Source: AC-9 sp051984395
Lineage (GTDB): Bacteria; Actinomycetota; Acidimicrobiia; Acidimicrobiales; AC-9
Direction of reading: 5' to 3'
Length of the DNA stretch: 9,672 nt
Assembly: GCA_051984395.1 (NCBI GenBank)
Contig: JBPYEZ010000080.1
Coordinates: 1-9,672, forward strand
The notes beneath the pieces were generated by a model, which did no database searches, was not told where the DNA came from, and saw only the letters and a program-made list of their open reading frames with translations. Position numbers and translations under genes: made by a program. Shown here in pieces: positions 6,450 to 9,672 of the stretch (the stretch's first letter is position 1; every line of letters begins with the position of its first letter).

Positions 6450-7433
6450 GTGAGCTTCCCCGCCCGCCGGCTGCGCCGGCTGCGGCGCCTGCCCGCGCTG
6501 CGGCGCATGGTGGCCGAGACCAGGGTGTCGGTCGACGACCTGGTGGCGCCGCTGTTCGTCCGCGAGGGTGTTGACGAGCCTCAGCCCATCGCGTCGCTGC
6601 CCGGCGTCGTCCAGCACACCGTCTCCTCGCTCGTGAAGGAAGCCCGCCGGCTGAGCACGCTCGGGGTGCCCGCCGTCGTGCTGTTCGGTCTCCCTGCGGC
6701 CAAGGACGCCATCGGCTCGGAGGCCTGGAACCCCGACGGCATCGTCCAGGTGGCGCTGCGGGAGCTTCGCCACGAGCTGGGCGACGCCATGGTGCTCGTC
6801 GCCGACCTGTGCCTGGACGAGTACACCGACCACGGCCACTGCGGGGTGCTGACCGCGTCGGGGACCGTGGACAACGACGCCACCCTCGAGCGCTACGCCC
6901 AGGTGGCGACGGCCCAGGCGGCCGCCGGTGCCGATGTGGTGGCACCGAGCGGGATGATGGACGGCCAGGTGGGCGCCATCCGGGCCGCCCTGGACGCCGG
7001 CGGCCGGCCGGAGGTCGCCGTGCTCGCCTACGCGGCCAAGTACGCGTCCGCCCTCTACGGGCCCTTCCGCGAGGCCGTCGACGTGACCATCGCCGGAGGC
7101 GGGGACCGGCGCGACTACCAGCAGGACCCACCCAACCGGCGCGAGGCGCTCGGTGAGGTGGCCCTCGACGTCGCCGAGGGCGCCGACATCGTCATGGTCA
7201 AGCCCGCCCTCGCCTACCTCGACGTGATCGCCGCCGTACGGGCCCGCTTCGACGTTCCCGTGGCCGCGTACCACGTGAGCGGCGAGTACGCCATGGTCAA
7301 GGCGGCGAGCGAGCGGGGTTGGATCGACGGCGCCGCCGTCGCCCTGGAGCACGTCGGCGCCATCAAGCGGGCTGGGGCCGATGTGATCCTCACCTACTTC
7401 GCCTCCGAGCTGGCCGAGACGCTCGGTGGTTGA
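6450..7433 (+). CDS. hemB: Delta-aminolevulinic acid dehydratase (porphobilinogen synthase)
   Basis: Condenses two molecules of 5-aminolevulinate to porphobilinogen. The 327-residue length is typical. The two Schiff-base lysines are Lys197 in YAAKYASALYGPFR and Lys251 in VMVKPALAYLD. The metal-binding stretch DLCLDEYTDHGHCGVL (119-134) has Cys121 and Cys131 but Asp123 where fully zinc-dependent enzymes such as that of E. coli have a third cysteine. This mixed form is one I associate with actinobacterial HemB. The N-terminus is Arg/Leu-rich (RRL repeated three times, residues 6-14) ahead of the usual LRRMVAET. The GTG at 6450 is the only start that keeps the conserved N-terminal arm. The gene follows cobA-hemD by 9 bp and overlaps hemL by 8 bp. 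A TANNNT box directly upstream suggests it can also be transcribed apart from the upstream genes. Confidence 0.96.
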   Translation: MSFPARRLRRLRRLPALRRMVAETRVSVDDLVAPLFVREGVDEPQPIASLPGVVQHTVSSLVKEARRLSTLGVPAVVLFGLPAAKDAIGSEAWNPDGIVQVALRELRHELGDAMVLVADLCLDEYTDHGHCGVLTASGTVDNDATLERYAQVATAQAAAGADVVAPSGMMDGQVGAIRAALDAGGRPEVAVLAYAAKYASALYGPFREAVDVTIAGGGDRRDYQQDPPNRREALGEVALDVAEGADIVMVKPALAYLDVIAAVRARFDVPVAAYHVSGEYAMVKAASERGWIDGAAVALEHVGAIKRAGADVILTYFASELAETLGG

Positions 7434-8715
7434 CGCACGCCTGTCGGCCACGACCAACGCCGAGCTCTACGAGCGGGCGTGTGGGGTACTGCCGGGAGGG
7501 GTCGACTCGCCGGTACGCGCCTTCAAGGCGGTGGGCGGGACGCCGTACTTCGTCGACCGGGCCGAGGGCGCCTACGTCTGGGACGTCGAGGGCCGCCGCT
7601 ACGTCGACTACGTCCAGTCCTACGGCGCCTCCATCCTGGGCCACGCGCATCCGGCCATCGTCGACGCCGTGCTGCGGGCGGCCCGTCGGGGAACCTCCTA
7701 CGGCGCCCCCACCGAGGGCGAGGTGCTCCTGGCCGAGGCCATCCGCGACCGAGTGCCCCGTTGCGAGCTCGTGCGGCTCACCTCGAGCGGGACGGAGGCG
7801 GCCATGAGCGCGGTGCGCGTGGCGCGCGGCGCGACCGGCCGGACGAAGGTGGTGAAGTTCGCCGGCTGCTATCACGGCCACAGCGACGGGCTCCTGGCCG
7901 GCGGGGGGAGCGGGGTGGCGACGCTGGGACTGCCCGACTCCGCCGGCGTTCCGCCCGCCGCCGTCGCCGAGACCGTGGTCGTCCCCTACAACCGGGTGCC
8001 TGAGGTCGGCTCCGACGTCGCCTGTGTCATCGTCGAGCCCGTCGCCGCCAACATGGGGCTGGTGCCTCCCCTCCCGGGGTTCCTCGACGGCTTGCGGCGG
8101 GCGTGCGACGAGGCGGGCGCCCTCCTCGTGTTCGACGAGGTCATCACGGGCTTCCGGGTCGCCCCCGGCGGTGTCACGGAGACGAGCGGCGTGGTGCCCG
8201 ACCTGTGGTGCTTCGGGAAGGTGATCGGCGGCGGGCTGCCGGTGGGCGCGTTCGGCGGCCGGCGCTCGATCATGGAGGAGCTGGCGCCGGTGGGCCCCGT
8301 GTACCAGGCGGGCACGCTGGCCGGGAACCCGCTGGCGACCGCGGCCGGGCTGGCCGCCCTCGAGCTCCTGACGCCGGCCGCCTACCACGCCCTGTCGCAG
8401 CGGGTGGCCCGCTTCGCCTCCGGCCTGGAAGGCGCCTTCCGTGCTGCCGGCGTCGCCGCTCAAGTGCCGGTGGTCGGACCGCTCATGGGGCTGTTCTTCG
8501 GTGCCGACCCGGTGATCGACTACGACACCGCGCAGTCGTCGGCGGCCGGCGGAGGCTACGCCCGCTTCTTCCACGCCATGCTGGCGCGGGGCGTGACGCT
8601 TGCTCCGGGGCCCTACGAGGCGATCTTCCCCAGCCTGGCGCATACCGACGAGGACTTCGCCTTCACCTTGGAGCAGGCGGGCGAGGCGGCGGCCTGCGTC
8701 GGCGGGGGCCGCTAG
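7426..8715 (+). CDS. hemL: Glutamate-1-semialdehyde 2,1-aminomutase
   Basis: A pyridoxal-phosphate enzyme of the class III aminotransferase fold that moves the amino group of glutamate-1-semialdehyde to give 5-aminolevulinate, directly after HemA in the pathway. The 429-residue chain begins with the family hallmark LPGGVDSPVRAF and has the phosphate-binding SSGTEAAM at 120-127, CYHGHSD at 148-154, the cofactor-ring aspartate Asp237 in FDEVITGFR, and the Schiff-base Lys265 in CFGKVIGGGLPVGAFGG, the same number as in E. coli. The GTG at 7426 lies inside hemB (8-bp overlap) with no strong ribosome-binding site, so translation is probably coupled. It is the last gene of the operon: the next gene is convergent and its stop lies only 7 bp away. 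Separating hemL from hemA by four genes while keeping both in one operon allows joint supply of the unstable semialdehyde. Confidence 0.97.
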   Translation: MVDARLSATTNAELYERACGVLPGGVDSPVRAFKAVGGTPYFVDRAEGAYVWDVEGRRYVDYVQSYGASILGHAHPAIVDAVLRAARRGTSYGAPTEGEVLLAEAIRDRVPRCELVRLTSSGTEAAMSAVRVARGATGRTKVVKFAGCYHGHSDGLLAGGGSGVATLGLPDSAGVPPAAVAETVVVPYNRVPEVGSDVACVIVEPVAANMGLVPPLPGFLDGLRRACDEAGALLVFDEVITGFRVAPGGVTETSGVVPDLWCFGKVIGGGLPVGAFGGRRSIMEELAPVGPVYQAGTLAGNPLATAAGLAALELLTPAAYHALSQRVARFASGLEGAFRAAGVAAQVPVVGPLMGLFFGADPVIDYDTAQSSAAGGGYARFFHAMLARGVTLAPGPYEAIFPSLAHTDEDFAFTLEQAGEAAACVGGGR

Positions 8716-8721
8716 GCCCGC
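8702..8721. terminator. Weak GC hairpin at the hemL / convergent gene junction
   Basis: GGGCC (8706-8710) and GGCCC (8715-8719) form a 5-bp stem around the loop GCTA, extendable by 8702-8703 with 8720-8721 across a two-base bulge. It spans the hemL stop codon and the 7-bp gap between the two convergent genes. No T-run follows on either strand, so it is not a canonical intrinsic terminator. It could help to end transcription from either side, but GC-rich DNA makes such stems common. Confidence 0.25.
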
Positions 8722-8722
8722 T

Positions 8723-9672
8723 CTACGCGCGACGCGCCAGCGCTGCCACCGCCCGGTAGGCGGCCTCGGCGGGACCCAGCTCGTCGGGACGCAGCAGGTT
8801 GGCCATGATCCGGAGCACCCACTCCATGAGCGTGCGGCTGTGCATGCCGGTGCCCACCAGCGCCCGCATCAGCTGGGGTCGTCCGATGATCTGCACGAAC
8901 GCCTGCGCGACCCGGTAGTAGAGCCCGTAGCGGTGCACGAGGGCCGACTCGTAGTCGCGGAGGGCGCCGTCGTCGCCGGTGGCGAGCGCCTGGCCGACGG
9001 CGGCGGCGGCGAGGCGTCCCGTCTCGTAGGCGTAGGCGATTCCTTCGCCGTTGAACGGGTTGATCGCTCCCGCCGCGTCCCCCGCGACGAGGTAGCCCGG
9101 GCCTGAGCGGGGACCGACCGAGAGGCCCATCGGCAACCGCCCGCCGGTTGGCGCCCCGCATGACGTCGTGGGAGAGAGCTCCCAGGAGCGTGGCGCGGTC
9201 TCGACGAACGCGGCCATGAGCTCGGTGGTGTTCACGCCCGCCCACCGGTTCGAGGTCGAGAGCAGACCGACGCCGACGTTCACCCGACCGTCCCCCAACG
9301 GGAAGATCCAGCCGTACCCGGGAAGCACCTGACCGTGCCCGTCGCGCACGTCGAGGTGGGACTCGATCCAGGGCTCGTCGTGCCGGGGAGACCGGTAGTA
9401 GCCCCGAAGTGCCATCCCGTGTGCCATGGCGCGATCCCGGCTCGTGCCCAGCGCCCGCCCGAAGCGGGAGTTGGCGCCGTCGGCCACGACCACGTACCGA
9501 GCGCTGATCCGGTCGAGGGCGCCGTCGTGACCTGCGACCGTCGCACCCCGCACGCGGCCGTCCTCGAGCACCGGTGCCGTGGCCTCGGTGCCCTGACGGA
9601 GGGTCGCGCCGGCCTTCTGGGCCCGCTCGGCCACGACCTGGTCGAGGTCACGCCGGGTCACCACGTAGCCGT
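8723..9672 (-). CDS. FAD-dependent geranylgeranyl-reductase-family oxidoreductase, 5'-truncated by the window edge
   Basis: A flavoprotein of the family that reduces isoprenoid double bonds in geranylgeranyl chains, archaeal-type lipids or the menaquinone side chain (MenJ-like). The sequence identifies the family but not the substrate. About 316 codons are visible. The GTG at 9664 is internal, because codons upstream read Gly-Tyr-Val into the conserved (G)YVVTRRDLD segment. The missing 90-100 residues should contain the N-terminal dinucleotide loop GxGxxG. Visible marks are YVVVADGANSRFGRALG (middle FAD segment) and the C-terminal FAD motif GDAAGAINPFNGEG encoded near 9042-9082, followed by AYETGRLAA. 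The C-terminal region (FVQIIGRPQLMRALVG, then LMEWVLRIMANLL) is hydrophobic and could contact the membrane. The gene converges on hemL with a 7-bp gap, so it is not part of the hem operon. A menaquinone role would fit the respiratory setting but is inference. Confidence 0.88.
   Translation of the reverse strand, partial: GYVVTRRDLDQVVAERAQKAGATLRQGTEATAPVLEDGRVRGATVAGHDGALDRISARYVVVADGANSRFGRALGTSRDRAMAHGMALRGYYRSPRHDEPWIESHLDVRDGHGQVLPGYGWIFPLGDGRVNVGVGLLSTSNRWAGVNTTELMAAFVETAPRSWELSPTTSCGAPTGGRLPMGLSVGPRSGPGYLVAGDAAGAINPFNGEGIAYAYETGRLAAAAVGQALATGDDGALRDYESALVHRYGLYYRVAQAFVQIIGRPQLMRALVGTGMHSRTLMEWVLRIMANLLRPDELGPAEAAYRAVAALARRA

Noticed and set aside
7390..8643. Open frame of 417 codons on the minus strand opposite hemL
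   Set aside because: The composition is His/Arg/Gly-rich without domains and mirrors the codon bias of hemL. It is a shadow frame.
9662..9664. GTG as start of the minus-strand flavoprotein
   Set aside because: Codons before it continue the conserved segment, and the FAD-binding N-terminus is missing. The gene runs off the window.
1..9672. A novel defence, mobile or biosynthetic system
   Set aside because: All reading frames with credible coding signal belong to recognised housekeeping families. I saw no repeats, insertion-sequence ends, CRISPR units, tRNA-like folds or base-composition break.

Overview
This is a GC-rich window from an actinobacterium. The gene order, the frequent GTG starts, two TANNNT promoter boxes placed directly before start codons, and the protein variants fit an uncultured or poorly sampled actinobacterial lineage. 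An Acidimicrobiia-like organism is my best guess, but the sequence alone does not prove it. No rRNA, tRNA, mobile element or CRISPR array is visible, and coding density is close to complete.

Layout: (1) Positions 1-1353 hold the 3' part of an AMP-forming acyl-CoA synthetase gene that enters from the left. (2) A 69-bp gap (1354-1422) carries a probable promoter for a leaderless transcript and a small palindrome. (3) Positions 1423-8715 hold seven tightly packed same-strand genes: rex, a precorrin-2 dehydrogenase (sirC/MET8-like), hemA, hemC, a cobA-hemD fusion, hemB and hemL. Neighbours overlap or lie no more than about 10 bp apart, so this is one operon by spacing, with a likely second promoter at the hemD/hemB junction. 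(4) Positions 8723-9672 hold a convergent FAD-dependent geranylgeranyl-reductase-family gene on the minus strand, whose 5' end lies outside the window.

Together the seven genes encode a redox sensor (Rex, which reads NADH/NAD+) and the tetrapyrrole pathway from glutamyl-tRNA to uroporphyrinogen III: HemA and HemL make 5-aminolevulinate (C5 route), HemB makes porphobilinogen, HemC makes hydroxymethylbilane, and the HemD half of the fusion closes the ring. The CobA half and SirC then divert uroporphyrinogen III to precorrin-2 and sirohydrochlorin, towards siroheme or cobalamin. Later haem enzymes (decarboxylase, oxidase or decarboxylase, ferrochelatase) are not in the window.

The region is a variant of the known actinobacterial rex-hemACD arrangement and not a new system. 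The points worth a second look are the two apparent leaderless promoters, the lack of a recognisable Rex operator at rex itself, an Asn-to-Leu change beside the catalytic cysteine of HemA, and an altered nucleotide-binding loop in the acyl-CoA synthetase.
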